Assembly: GCA_963573385.1 (NCBI GenBank) | Contig: CAUYLG010004908.1 | Coordinates: 121,997-185,996 of the forward strand | DNA from: Cacajao melanocephalus | Taxonomy: Eukaryota; Chordata; Mammalia; Primates; Pitheciidae | DNA: 64,000 nt | Reading direction: 5' to 3' | Part shown: one piece after another, positions 13,900-25,989 of the stretch | How the letters are laid out: each line of letters begins with the position of its first letter | Position numbering within the stretch: the stretch's first letter is position 1 | The notes under the pieces: generated by a model | The model's input: the letters and a program-made list of their open reading frames with translations, nothing else | The model's database searches: none | What the model was told of the DNA's origin: nothing | Program-made: the position numbers and the translations under genes

Positions 13900-14965
13900 G
13901 AAAGATTCCAAAGTTAGCATCAGCACAGATTTAAGATCATTGGCATCATTAAATTCAATGACTACATAATTTGCTTGAAAGGATGGTGTTTGTAAATACT
14001 TTCAGGTAAAGCATAGTCTATGATAACATAAAATATCTCCTATTAAAGATAGGGAAAAAAAATATTCATTTTATAACCTTTCAACATATGCCAAATTTCT
14101 CACCAACACATCAGTGCAGTAGGAAAGGTACCTAAGAGGGAATTGGTCCTTTCATTACCAGACATAAACTTAGGCTGAAAAGTGATTCTGAAAAGGTTTT
14201 GTTTTTGTTTTTGTTTTTTCTAAGAAACCTAGGGCACAAGAGCAACAGTAAAAATGAACACTTGTGCAACAGTGTTCTCTAAGAATATTTTTCATGAAGA
14301 AAGCTGCATTATCTCTGCAAATCTGCATTTCCACCTCACCACTGGCTACCCAAAAAATGAGTGCAAGTATCCTATGAAGTATGAATGAGGATGGGGCAAG
14401 AGCACCTCTGGCAGCTCTGTCAGCCAGGATGTCAGCCTCCACCTGCATGTACAAGTCAGGGATGCTACCTGCATCATTTCCTGGGCTGTCCCTCCAATCA
14501 CTAGAACTACAGGCAGGGATGAAATTAGGGCAAGGGTACATGAGAGCATGTGTGATCAGAAAATAAATGACAGTGGACGTCTTTCTTGTGCCACAGGGAA
14601 AGACTTGGAGACACAAAGCTAAAAGGATCAAAGTGCTGCATTATAAGAAATATTAAAAAGACAGTGTATATGGAAAGCACAACACTAGGTGAAATAAAGC
14701 GAAGACTCAGGTTCAGCAGACTAACAAACTGCCAGTCAGCTAGCATGAAATGGATCTGCATAGGTGAGGAAATGTTGCCACTGACTTTCAATCTTGTTTT
14801 TCTACTGAAACTAACCATTGCCTGGCTTATCTACCTGTTGATTACCAATGCCTATGACTGACCTAATATGATCTCAATCTTCTTCCTAGAATTAGGGGAA
14901 AGAACAAGAAAGTTTCATTACAGTAAGCTCATTACAGACTTAACCAGCTGCCTTCCTGACAGCCA
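13900..14965. other. Intron without recognised repeat
   Basis: Open frames of up to 150 codons on both strands lack any recognisable protein and no splice pair fits VPS13D. I read it as unique intron sequence. Confidence 0.55.
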
Positions 14966-14970
14966 CACAC

Positions 14971-15106
14971 CGTTGAGGAAGATAAATTTTTATCTGGTGC
15001 TGCATATCGAAAAAAGGTCCCGACTTTGTCCACAGACACTGGGCTCACTTGCTCCCAGCCATTCACTCTCACTTGCAGTTGATGAATCCGGAGGTCGTGG
15101 GTGTGT
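14971..15106 (-). CDS. VPS13D: VPS13D exon (window exon 19)
   Basis: This 136-base exon encodes HTHDLRIHQLQVRVNGWEQ, then PVSVDKVGTFFRYAAPDK and a short Ser run ending at a Thr codon. The donor is GTGTGT (14970) and the acceptor CTAACAG. The W-E-x-V-x-P-V-S-V-D-K-V-G-x-F-F-R motif is the classic VAB signature shared across the VPS13 family. Confidence 0.96.
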
Positions 15107-15109
15107 CTG

Positions 15110-16820
15110 TTAGGCAGAACACAGAAAAAGATATTAAGCACAATTTCCAGAAGGGAAGAAAAGTAGAAGCAAAGACACAAATCTGATTTAGTACATAATG
15201 ATGTAAAAACCCAGTTGGCTAAACCTTTTGGAGATTACCTAATCCAAGAGAAATCAGGAGCACGGTTTAACTGGGTTTTACACTTGCAACACAAACTGCA
15301 AGATCTATAAAGTTTGATTAAGAGTGACATTTATCCTCCATTTGTACAAGCCACACAAATCCTGCACACGAGCCCAGGTCTTTCCCCACCAACCCTTACC
15401 CCAACCTATATACTGATGTTAACTGAGGTGGGAAAAACGCACTAGCAATTTAATCATACAACCATACTCTTGCAAATGCATAAAAAATTCTTCTTCCTGG
15501 TTCCTTTGTTGAAATCCCACTTCTCTCAGAACCACACGCGGTTGTTTGGCTCCAGCCCTGCGTGACTGCAGGCAGGGCAGGAGAGGCACAGCCCTCACAT
15601 CAGGGCTCCTCTGCTCGACTAAAACTGGAGCAGAAGGCAGTGGGCAGAACAGGAGGAACAGGAGGAAATTGCACACTTAATTCTATTTTCGATTTTGCCT
15701 AATTCAAGCCAGAAGTGAAATGGGGAAATGGATTTGAGGCTGACAGGAAGCGGGGAGGGAGACATGGAGTGGGGTGTAGTGTGCCAAAGGGAGAAAAAGC
15801 CAGAAAAGGCATTTATTTTGAAGAATTCAAGCAGAATAGTGGGACTTGAAATGGGTTACAAAACATGGAAACAAAAACAGAAATGACAAAGAAGTCAAAC
15901 TCTTTCTGATATGACAGAGGCTAGGCTTAGTAAGAAATGTTCCCAACAGTTCTGTAGTTAGCTTCTCCAAGAACTGTATGGACTGACAGGAAAATGCCCA
16001 CTGCTCATACCTGGCAACTCTAAAGTGGCTTCTAAGTACACGTGTGCCCAGCATAGTGATTATTTTTTCCTATAAAACCCCTGGAGTCCCACAGGTTCAG
16101 AACTCTTGCTTCTTGGACATAATGTGTGCAGGCACCAAAGCTATGCAAAAGGAAACCTGCTCAATTCGGCAGGTTTACATTAAATAACTGAAAGCACCAC
16201 AAAAAGCACATAATTACAGAAAGCTAAGGCCAATCTCTTCAATTTCAGCTGAGCTTGAAAACAACTATGAGGCTCAAATACTAAATCTTAACCTGTTCAA
16301 ATGCTGTCTTAACCTATTCATATCCACTGGCTAGCCTGCGCACAGAAAAATATTTGTAAATAATAGAACACTTTATTTTATGATATTTTATGATCTCTCA
16401 GTAACCAGATAGAACCTTTTTTTCACATTCATGCCATTTTGAGTCTGGCTACTTCAGGAATGCATCAGCTAGCAGTCTCCCCAGATCAATTCTTTTTAGA
16501 ATGAGAATTTGTCTTATTATCAGCTTTGCTTCCTGAAACTATCTGCTTGCTTAAAAGTACTATGCAGCATATATGTAAATTAAAATTGAAATCAACATGC
16601 TTTGAGAACCTTTTAAGAATATCATGTCACCAATCCATCACGGAAATCAGGCCAAGATGCAATAAACTTGAGTGTTATGATCTATGTTTCCACCAAATTA
16701 TGTGAAACACACAGGTTATCACCTCACATGTGAAATAAGTGGAAAGATTTATTTAATTTATTTAATTTAATGGAAAGATATATATTTCCAAGATAGCTAC
16801 AAAGTCTTTATTTTTTAAAA
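15110..16820. other. Intron without recognised repeat
   Basis: This is mostly unique sequence upstream of exon 19. Nothing coding was recognised. Confidence 0.55.
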
Positions 16821-16822
16821 GG

Positions 16823-16963
16823 AGGCAAGGTGCAGTGGCTCACACCTGTAATCCTAGCATTTTGGGAGGCCAAGGTGAGAGAACTGCTTGAGCCCAGGAG
16901 TTTGAGACCAGCCTGGGTGACACAGTGAGACCTCGTCTCTACAAAAATAAAATAAAAAATAAA
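16823..16963 (+). mobile_element. Alu left-arm monomer, antisense to VPS13D
   Basis: The sequence follows the Alu left arm from caaggtgcagtggctc to an A-rich tail with aaataaaataaaa and lacks the right arm. Confidence 0.85.
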
Positions 16964-17022
16964 AGGAAACACTGATTTTTGAAATATCTTTTAAAAAGAA
17001 GACATTCAAATCATTAATAAGG

Positions 17023-17354
<332 letters not shown>

Positions 17355-17416
17355 TTAGGGACCCTCACTTACATCTACTTTTTATTTTTTAAGGAAAAGA
17401 ATAAACCATACTTTAC

Positions 17417-17569
17417 CTGTGTCTTAACTTTCCTCTTGCTTCAAATTCAAAGGGAATCTCTTCACCTGTGAGGACTTCTCGCCATTCACTAACATTGTGA
17501 GCATCATCGAGAAATGTTCCATTCCCTTCTGGAACTACCCCCGGACTCCCACTGTGAGACAGTGCAGCC
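17417..17569 (-). CDS. VPS13D: VPS13D exon (window exon 18)
   Basis: This 153-base exon encodes AALSHSGSPGVVPEGNGTF, NVSEWREVLTGEEIPFEF and ends GKLRH plus two bases of Arg. The donor is GTAAAG at 17416 and the acceptor TTTCAG. The pattern of an exposed loop followed by P-F-E-F-E fits a VAB beta repeat. Confidence 0.95.
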
Positions 17570-18353
17570 CTGAAACCAAATCAGATGACACCAGCTTGTC
17601 CCTCTTTCTTCCCAGCTCCCTCTCACAGGAGCCCCATGCTGAGGAGCAGAACCTTCTCACAACTCAACCCCCAGCAATAAAAGGCTGCATGACCTAGCTA
17701 CAAGGAATGACCCTGAGGGTCACTAACTATAGCTATCTTCGACTGAATCATGACTCCTTTGAAATTTTAGAAATAGCTGAAAGCTGTCACTCTGTAGTCA
17801 CTTACCTCAAGCAGTAGCATCTGGTACATGTGAATTAAGGCATGACTTTTTCCAAGGGGCATTTAAGTGACTAGTTAGAATTTAACAGACCTAGACTGTT
17901 AAACAAAAAAGCTTCTCTTCTAGAGCAGTCTCATACTTGGGGGAGGCCAGAGAAATGTGATTTCAAATCAACTGATTCTGTTACTTATGCCATGTACTTC
18001 ACGACCTAAGCTGGAATGATCACCATGTACTTGGCAGGGTGAGCCAAGATCTAAAGAGGCAGAAAGTTGTTAGGAAAGGTTCTCGCCTGGCTTAGGTAAA
18101 GTCTCCTTTGTTCTCCAAACTCCACCCAATTCCATCTGGGGTGAAGTGCGCTTTAGATATGAAAGAATCCTATAGGGATAGAGGGAGGATGGGGATGTTT
18201 TCAAAGCAGTCTTGGAAGAAAATGGCCAAACATTTAGTGTAATAACCGTACATAGCTTCTTTAAAACGGGAAAGAAGGTAGAGATTAAGGAGAAAAGACA
18301 GAATGGCTTTTTCACACTTTCTACTTATATCCTTAATTTGCTTGGCTTTTAAA

Positions 18354-18399
18354 CAAGATCAAGATCATAATTAAACCAAGATCAAGATCATAATTAAAC
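18354..18399. repeat. Perfect 23-base tandem duplication
   Basis: The unit caagatcaagatcataatta plus aac occurs twice with no mismatch (18354-18376, 18377-18399). No gene is affected. Confidence 0.95.
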
Positions 18400-18603
18400 T
18401 ATTTCAGACTCAGGACCTGATTCTCTGACTACAGATTCTCTACAAAACCAGAACCTCCATCACAAATCTCAGCAAGACAGCAAGTTATTCATTCAAATAT
18501 CATCCCAGGAGCCTCAAGAAGGGGCCCACCTTGCTCTACTGGGCTGGTACAAGAAGGCTTTGGTGGCAGAGATGACTCGGGGTAATATAAACTGACTGCT
18601 TAC

Positions 18604-18709
18604 CTGGTGGGTGTGGTGGTCAGGGTGGCAAACCACAAAGTGCACCCCGTGTGATTCCTCAGCGCAAAGGGGACAAATGGCTGCCGGCGCTTAGGGGTTT
18701 TCACCTCTG
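18604..18709 (-). CDS. VPS13D: VPS13D exon (window exon 17), NAGNAG acceptor
   Basis: This 106-base exon encodes EVKTPKRRQPFVPFALRNHT and ends TLTTTPT plus two bases of Arg. The acceptor is a tandem TAG-CAG: starting at 18709 gives Ala-Glu-Val, starting at 18706 drops the Ala. The donor GTAAGC (18603) is good. The P-F-x-L-R-N-x-T-G motif is characteristic of VAB repeats, where an Asn is conserved. Confidence 0.96.
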
Positions 18710-18711
18710 CT
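18706..18711 (-). promoter_or_regulatory. NAGNAG tandem splice acceptor
   Basis: In transcript sense the acceptor reads TAGCAG before AGGTGAAA. Both AGs leave the VPS13D frame intact and differ by a single alanine. Such tandems are often both used. Confidence 0.6.
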
Positions 18712-18714
18712 ACA

Positions 18715-21120
18715 ACAAACAGAAGAAGGCTATTAGCAGACGCCTCTATCTGCATGGCAGAGACCCTCCCCTACCTGGAGACAGTGCCCAAAGTTGTCTC
18801 TTGTGCAAAGGGGCTGAAGGTGGAAGCAAGAAAGAAGGAACGGAGAGAAGGACAAATGGAAGCTCCATGCATTTGCTGGCTGCTATGGGAGAATTTGGTC
18901 CCTGCCTGACTATTCCCAGCCCCTAGTTCCTCCACAACTCTGACAGGCTACCCTCAGAAGAAGGCATCAGGACCTAACTTGGTGGGAATCACGAAAGAAA
19001 TAAAAATGGACCTCCCCATTACTCCCAAAAACTATATTCTAAGTAGGTAACCTAAACTGTAGCAAGATATATCATATGTACTTAAACTCTGTCCAAAAAG
19101 CCTTTACTTTAAGGAAACCTCCCTTTATGTAAGTTACCCTAAGTCATAGTATGCATTTTGTAACAAAATAAAAACACTCTTTCCTATTCTCTTCTACTAA
19201 TGGTTGTTTTTGTCTCCCTGGAAAGTCAGAAGTATACTATCTCAAAGCTTTCCAAACAAAATTGTTAGCTCATTTTTTAAACATAGATACCAGTACCATG
19301 GAAGCTATAAACGGAACATAAAACGTGGCTTCATTGCACAAAAGAGCTTCTAATCAGGGAAAGTGGAAAGAAACAACAATCAAAACAAAACCATAAGTAA
19401 CCAAATTCTAGAGAGCGCTGACCTGACTATAAACGTTTTAAGAAACCCAAAGCAGGCCTTGGGAGACAGATCCCTCTGCAGGCACCGCTGTTTGGTGCTG
19501 TGTGGTTCCGCATGGAACACAGGGTGCCAAAAGGAGGGGCAGCAGCTCTTCTAACCAAAGGCCTGTCTTCTCCACCGGCCACACAAATAGGGAGGCAGCA
19601 GCAGCAACCCAGTGTGAGAAAGCCTCTTGGTTGACATGTTCACAACACGCGTACACAACTAAGAAAAAAAAAGGGAAGTGTGGCTCAAGCTATTGTGTGT
19701 CTAGCACTAAAGTACAAAGACAGCCTGAGAAAGACCGTTGACACATATGCTCTGCAGCTGGGAGAAAATGACAACTAGAGGAAGCTGCAAATGCGAACTG
19801 CAGAGAACGCTAGAGCAAAACTGCATTCATCCTACAGGACATTTTCTGCCAACAAAATCGAGAAGACAAACTGCAACATGTCTTGCCTTCTGCAACCTCC
19901 AGACTGAGGTATGGGACTATATCATAACAGACAGTAATTATCACTGCCTTTTAAAAAGCAATCACTTCCTTTTTTCCCTTATATCTTTTAAAGTTTTCAG
20001 AGATTAGTACTGTAAACAAAGCAAATCAAGCAATTTCGGGTCAAGGCAAGTTCTATGTTGATAATGACAATGGTTCGGGCAGTCTCAGATACAGTAATCT
20101 GCCAAATAAATGAGCAGTCTCCAGTGTGTTCCCACAATTTTGTGGTCAGTCATTTAGAGATAGCCTAAATACTTCTAAAGATAATCTCCCCTAGGAATAT
20201 GTCCCTTTCTCACCCCAAAGGCCTTAGTTCCCAAAGTTTGCTTTTAAAAAAAAAAATTAGTGCTCATCAAGTATAAAATTAAGGAGTAGCTGTAAGGCTG
20301 CTGACAAGAGCAGAGGGGGAGTAAAAAATTTAAGAGCTGTCTGCAGGGTAAACGGTATTTATTGTGGCACTTTGAAAGGCACCTCCCTCTTCTATGAGTG
20401 CAATGAGAGAGCTGCTTTTATTACAGTAGATAAAGGACCCAGGAGAAAAAGAAGCCAGATGTGCTTTCATATCCCACTGTGAGCCAGACTGTAAGTTTCC
20501 ATTTGCAAATTAGATTTAAAAAGAACAGGTGGCAGATGGCTTTGATCAGTTTGTTATACAGAATAAAGTGCTGTAAATCCATACAAATATATTCACAAGT
20601 ACACTGCTTTGGAGTTAAATAGCATGGGTAGGCACAGTGCTTAGGTCTCCAAGCTTCTTGCATTGATTAGACATAACAGCACAGGCTTCAATAACCCATT
20701 TCTCTGAGGATAAAAATACACAGCATGCCCATTTCTCTGAGAATAAAAATACACAGCATGTACGCGAATCCAAACTCAACATCAGGCAACAAATCTGACA
20801 TCTCCTGCACTAGGGTCCAAATAAACTATGTACTTGCCTTTGGCACAGCACCAGAGACAAAATTTCCCAAGTCCATCAAAGAGAACATTATTCCCTAGTG
20901 GCCTCAAGAAAATCTGCCTCTAGTGACCAAACCCAATTTCTTCATCGGCTGAGAGAGAATCTAAAGCTACTCACATCCAAGTTCAGCTTCAAACAGCTCC
21001 AGCTAAGGAAATTTCTACCCCTTTGGACTTATTTCACACAGTAATTTTGCCATTATAAACAGTGTAGGTTGTCATGCTATATAAGCGGCTCAGTCTATCA
21101 GAAAGGAGCTGGTTTGTAAA
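18715..21120. other. Intron, mostly unique sequence
   Basis: Apart from the 33-base tandem duplication at 20695-20760, no repeat or coding exon was recognised. Confidence 0.55.
20695..20760. repeat. 33-base tandem duplication
   Basis: Two adjacent 33-base units beginning cccatttctctgag and ending acacagcatg differ at a single base (G or A at unit position 15). Confidence 0.95.
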
Positions 21121-21300
21121 TCGTAAGAAACAGATTAAAGTCCTAGGTTTGCTACTAGCTGGTCAAGTGAATAAAGGCAAATCACATAGTGTCTCTGAGC
21201 CTCACTGTCCTTATCAACTAAACAGGAATAATGAATGTCTGGCTAAGCCTCGAAGATTAAGTAACATATAGAAAGCTTAGAAGCAGAAATACATGAATAA
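21120..21300 (+). repeat. MIR
   Basis: The order of motifs (gctactagctggtcaagtg, tctctgagcctcactgtcc, then gattaagtaa) follows the MIR consensus. Confidence 0.65.
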
Positions 21301-21604
21301 ATGAAGATTCAGCTCTGGGCTTTCTTCGTGAGCCCTCCCTCAAACAACCATCCTGATAAAATTGTCCGGAAAAAAAATCCATGGCAATGCCCCATGTGTC
21401 TTTACATCCCTGTTCTGTATTCCTGGTACAGGGAGTTCCTATGGCCTTTTTTTATTTAAAAAAAAAATCATGACGCATGATCTGGAATTTGTCCTGTACA
21501 CACATAAATCATTCAGATTAAATTGCACTCCCTAAAACAAAACATGAACACCTTGGGACTCCAATTCCTCCATGTTTATGGTGTTTTCTACCATATTCAC
21601 TTAC

Positions 21605-21668
21605 CAGTGAATTTCTCAAGAAACTTTCGAGGGTCAGAGACAGAAATAAAGAACGTTTTCTTTATCTC
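21605..21668 (-). other. Candidate cryptic (poison) exon
   Basis: This 64-base segment lies between window exons 16 and 17. It is preceded by GTTTGTGTTTAG and followed by the strong donor GTAAGTG. In the frame delivered by exon 16, or by exon 15 if 16 is skipped, it reads eleven codons and then TGA, so inclusion would truncate the protein and invite nonsense-mediated decay. It is not part of the VPS13D protein as I remember it. No repeat family was recognised. It may be unused; only the splice signals are seen. Confidence 0.4.
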
Positions 21669-22091
21669 CTAAACACAAACATTCACATCCAAAGAAATTG
21701 AGGTTTGTGTCTAAGCAATTATTTACTCAGAAATGTTTTTTAGTGGTATCCCTATTATTATAATGCCTATTCCAGAGCCCCATGAGAATCTTTGGTGGGT
21801 ATTTCATTAACTTAAGACATGTGGCACCACTCCTTGATGAGCACAGAGTCCCTCCATCCACTTGCTTTTCAATATGAGAAAGCACCTCTAATTGATATTA
21901 TATTAACATATTTCTGCATTACACACTGTGGAGTTTGTTCCATTTCCACCAAAGTTAAGGGAGATGGAAGAGAAACAGTATAAGAATCAGCTGATATAAA
22001 GCACCTCTCTGTTCATCAGTTGGAAATGTTCTTTCCCATTACTAAAGTACTCACAACATGGAATACCCCCAGTCAGCTCCCACTCATTAAA

Positions 22092-22097
<6 letters not shown>

Positions 22098-22143
<46 letters not shown>
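22098..22143. repeat. (AT)23 microsatellite
   Basis: This is 46 bases of uninterrupted AT dinucleotide, preceded by imperfect ACATAC units. It lies 60 bases downstream, in transcript sense, of the weak donor of the alternative exon at 22203-22277. Uninterrupted dinucleotide runs of this length are usually polymorphic. Confidence 0.97.
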
Positions 22144-22148
<5 letters not shown>

Positions 22149-22202
22149 AGGCAGTTCTTAAAACAGGAAAATAAAGCAAGCCCTCGCTTGGCTATACTGT
22201 AC

Positions 22203-22277
22203 CTCTAGCATAGATCTGGTGCTCTAGGTTAGTCAGACTGGCTGTACTCCTAGTTCTAAGGTAGACAAGGGGGAGGC
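22203..22277 (-). CDS. VPS13D: VPS13D exon (window exon 16), alternatively spliced 25-residue cassette
   Basis: This 75-base exon (phase 1-1) encodes LPLVYLRTRSTASLTNLE and then HQIYAR. I recognise this 25-residue block as the difference between the longer and shorter VPS13D isoforms (memory, not checked). The sequence agrees: length is a multiple of three, phase is symmetric, the donor GTACAG (22202) is weak, and joining exon 15 directly to exon 17 gives Gln-Thr-Glu-Val in frame. The block is basic and Ser/Thr-rich, so it may be a regulated loop. A 46-base (AT)n tract starts 60 bases into the downstream intron. Confidence 0.95.
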
Positions 22278-22289
22278 CTGGTAGACAGG

Positions 22290-24650
22290 AGAGACAAAGT
22301 TAGAGGCTAAGAATAAATACAGTGAAATAAGAAGACGCACTTCCAAATGATAAGCACAAATAGAGAGCATTACAAAAATAGCAAGCATCATGCAAGTACA
22401 GGATCATTCCCATCAGTGATTACTAAGAGCTAAGGATCACAGTGAACATATTTTTATGCTAGTTTTTATCGTGGAGGCTGGATCAAAGTAGCATGCTCCT
22501 TTTTTTTTTTTTCCTGAACTAGAAGAATACGTATTGAACATTCTTTTGAACAGAATGACAAGCCCTTTTGAAGATTTTTAATTTAAAGCTTTCATGTTCT
22601 TAAATGGTATTAAAAAGTTACAAAAATCAGTCAGTACAGATTTTAGTGGAGGTTGCTCCATTCCAACTGGGAAAACACAGCAGTAAAATGCCAGTCTCAG
22701 GGGATCTCAAAAATTCAGGGAAGAGTCACTATGTATTCCAAATTTAAACAATCTCTACCAAGGAGTTGTCTCATAGTGTTTATTTAAATTCTAAATCAAA
22801 CATGGAAGTTTCCAGAATATTTGATATTTTCATAAAATGTCCTTGGAATACAAAACTAATGAATTCAATGAAGTGCCACACTGCCCATGTTCACCTGCAA
22901 AATCTCAGCCCTGACTGAACGAAGCCAACAATTTTGTCAAAGTGAGGCTGATATTTTCTTTCCCCTGATAAACAAACAGTGAGAAATCAGCAGGTCCCTT
23001 AGACTAAATTTCATGTTAAGGGCTATTCCAAAGGCTCATTTTAAGGCTGGTCTGAATAAAAAGCATAACTTTTGGGGAAATATGATTAACTATTTTTGAA
23101 TAAGACCTGAAAGTTTGTGATTAGTTCAACAAGGTTGAAAGCTACTTGCTTTCAAAATAAATTCCCAACAATCATTTTAGTAGGCCTGCTAAAAGAATAC
23201 AATCCTGGAATGTGCTATACTACCATCCAGGAATTTCCAAGAAGAAAAGACGTTTGAAAATTTACATATATTCAAGCTATGTCTGATTAAAAAGATATAG
23301 TACACTTTTATAAGCCTAAATATTCATAAAAATCTTTAAGTAAATAAAAATCAAGCTTTAACTCAGCACCAGCATTTAATATAGACGAGGAAGCTATTTA
23401 TAGAGAAAGAAAGAGGGACAAAAATTTTAAAAAGGAAGAAAAAAGGGAGGCAGGGAGAGAGGAAGGAAAGAAGAAAGAGAGGGACAAGAAAATCTTTCAT
23501 CAGAATCTTGCAGACTAGCCCTTGCTGGAGTTTGACTCTGAATTGAAGATGCCCCTGCATGAATAATGTTTTAGAAACACACTCTCTTGGACATATTACA
23601 AAGTTTACTTAGAGTCTTCTGGGTAGACTATGTTACATTTTCTTGACATACAAATTGGGAAGGTTGGAGGAGGAGCCAAAATCAAAGCTGACAATATCTG
23701 AAAAGCTCCTAAGCAATGACCTTGAGACTCAGAAGCAACAGCCTGGGAAAACAGAGAACAAGCACAGCTGACGTTTCTTTGTGTCTCTTTCTAAAAATAC
23801 AAGGCAGACAGAAAGTCCACTTATACACCCTGAGGAGAGATGAACCAGTACAATTACTTCATCCACTAAGAACACCCATCTTCCCATGACACGTTTGCAG
23901 ACCAGATGGAATATTTAAGTATTCATGAGCTATGTGAAGTCCAGCCAAGACTCCCCGAAGAAACCACATTGAAAGAGCTGGAGCTGAGCTGAATTTGGAT
24001 GACAATGGCTTGTGGAACAACTAAGACCATGCAGTTGTCCATCACCATCTCCCCAGCTCTGAGGAAAACAGAGCTGGTGAGGCATTAAATAAGGAGAGAA
24101 AGCATCGTCGACAGAGAGCAAGCTGACTCCTCTTTCTTCAAGAGGCAGGGCATTCGATTCTTTTATACTTCACAAACAGCACAGGGCTCCCTTTTTAACA
24201 ACTTTTTCCACACGGGCTCCTGCTTGCCGTCTTTTCAAGAATATGTCCAAACCCTCTATCTCTAGATTTAGAAGACCAAAAAGATGCTTTTAAAAATCCA
24301 GTCAAAAAAATCCAATCAATTAGAAAACCAATGTTATGCAGAGTAAAACACAAACCACAGCTGATCCTGGTGCATTCTCAGGTGCACCAGCTCATATGCA
24401 GTATTAACAGGATTTAGGAATTACATGTTGCAGATCTTTTCTCCCCCACAAAGGTGGAATTAGAGCCCACATTTATAAGTTCAGTAGTTCATGCCAGAAA
24501 ACTGTCTCCTGCAAAGACTAAAACAGAACTATAGAAGATAGTCAGAATTTCCTGCGGGTTTTTACATGCAGAATGATGGTTCCATTTGAATTTCTCAGTG
24601 AAGCATTGCTTTGTAGGTCAAAAGTGATTTAGATAGACATGTGTAGTGAA
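22290..24650. other. Intron without clear repeats; purine-rich tract at 23395-23485
   Basis: About 2.4 kb between exons 15 and 16. A plus-strand run rich in gaaag and ggaag is pyrimidine-rich in the transcript. Nothing else was recognised. Confidence 0.55.
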
Positions 24651-24659
24651 AAGTCTTAC

Positions 24660-24782
24660 TTTGTCCAAAACATGGAGGATCCACCGAAGAGCCCATCCAG
24701 TCTTCTGATTTAGTTGACTCTATTTCCTTCTCATCTTTGCAGTAATCTGCCATCCACGATTCCTTGGTACTTACATACTGGT
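24660..24782 (-). CDS. VPS13D: VPS13D exon (window exon 15)
   Basis: This 123-base exon (phase 1-1) encodes QYVSTKESWMADYCKDEKE then an acidic Ser-rich stretch and DPPCFGQ. The donor GTAAGA at 24659 is good and the acceptor is TTTCTAG. A GTAAGT sits at 24774-24769 only eight bases into the exon, too near the acceptor to be usable. The acidic linker precedes the alternatively spliced exon. Confidence 0.96.
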
Positions 24783-25009
24783 CTAGAAAGAATCCCACAG
24801 AGATATTAAGAAAAGTAAAAAAGATTGAGGATTCAAGACAAATAATTTCAATTCAGCAAAACAAGCTTTTATTGTGTGTCTCCTTACATGCTTGGCCTAT
24901 GCTAGATTCTGAGAAAGTCTGTGCCCTGGAGAGCCTCACACCCCATTGAAAGAGATATTAATGTGAACAGACAACCATCGCCATAAAACTCCATCATAAT
25001 GTGAAAGAC

Positions 25010-25122
25010 ATTAAAGATGTGGATTCTCTTCAAACCAATCTATAGATTCAATACAGTCCCCATCAAAATACCCATAGGGCACTTTGTGGAATTTAAAAAG
25101 CTGAATCTAAAATTTATATGGA
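25010..25122 (+). mobile_element. L1 ORF2 fragment
   Basis: Sequence such as aaaccaatctatagattcaat and aaaatttatatgg is typical of L1 ORF2. It is abutted by an Alu. Confidence 0.7.
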
Positions 25123-25356
25123 GGCCAGGTGTGGTGGCTCATGTCTGTAATCTCAGTGGGAGGCTGGGGCTGGCAGATCACTTGAGGCCAGGAGTTTAAG
25201 ACCAGCAAAACCCATCTCTACTAAAAATATAAAAATTATGCAGGCGTGGTGGTATGCACCTGTAGTCCCAGCTACTCAGTAGGCTGAGGCGGGACAATTG
25301 CTTGAACCCAGGAGGTGGACGGTGTAGTGAGCCAAGATCACGCCACTGCACTCCAG
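25123..25356 (+). mobile_element. Alu, 3'-truncated, antisense to VPS13D
   Basis: A copy from ggccaggtgtggtggctc that stops at cactgcactccag without an A-tail; the left arm carries internal deletions. Confidence 0.88.
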
Positions 25357-25687
25357 AGGCTGAAATTCAGCTGACAGTTCTTCACAGGTACTTTTACTCT
25401 TGTGAGAGAATTACAACGGGGATAGCAGGTTAACAAAAATAACGACAGTGCACCACACCTGGATGAAGATCTTTTATACTAATTAAGATGTTATACTTTT
25501 TGTAACAAGAATTATTGGTTTCTGGTTTTCAATTACAACACTTAGCTATAGAAGTAATGTTTATTTAAACACTAAGAGGTCACAGCAACCTTTCTGGGTT
25601 TCAGAACAGTATTCGGAATAAGGAACTGAAGATGAAAAAAACAAAACAAATTTTACCACTGACAAGAATGCCTTTTGGAAGATTTTT

Positions 25688-25986
25688 TTGTTTGGTTGGT
25701 TTTTTAGAGACAGGGTCTCGCTCTGCCTCCCAGGCTAGAGTACAGTGGCACAAGCATAGCTTGCTGTAACCTTGAACTCCTGCATTCAAGTGATCCTTCC
25801 ACCTCAGCTTCCTGAGTAGCTGGGACTACAGGCACATGCCACTATGCCCAGCTCATTGTTTATTTATGTAGAGACAAGGTCTCACAATATTGCCCAGGCT
25901 GGTCAAGAACTTCTGGCCACAAGTAAGCCCCCCACCTTGACTTCTCGAAGAACTGGGATTACAGGCATGAGCCAACATGTGCGGCC
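25688..25986 (-). mobile_element. Old Alu (AluJ grade), sense to VPS13D
   Basis: A full-length but diverged copy with tagagacagggtctcgctctg and ending catgtgcggcc. Confidence 0.88.
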
Positions 25987-25989
25987 AGA

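Noticed and set aside
14170..14631. A 153-codon minus-strand open frame in an intron
   Set aside because: No family resemblance, no fitting splice phases with VPS13D neighbours (exon 19 ends in phase 0 and joins exon 20 exactly), and a composition like random intron sequence.
24769..24774. GTAAGT inside window exon 15 as an alternative donor
   Set aside because: It lies eight bases after the acceptor, too short to define an exon.
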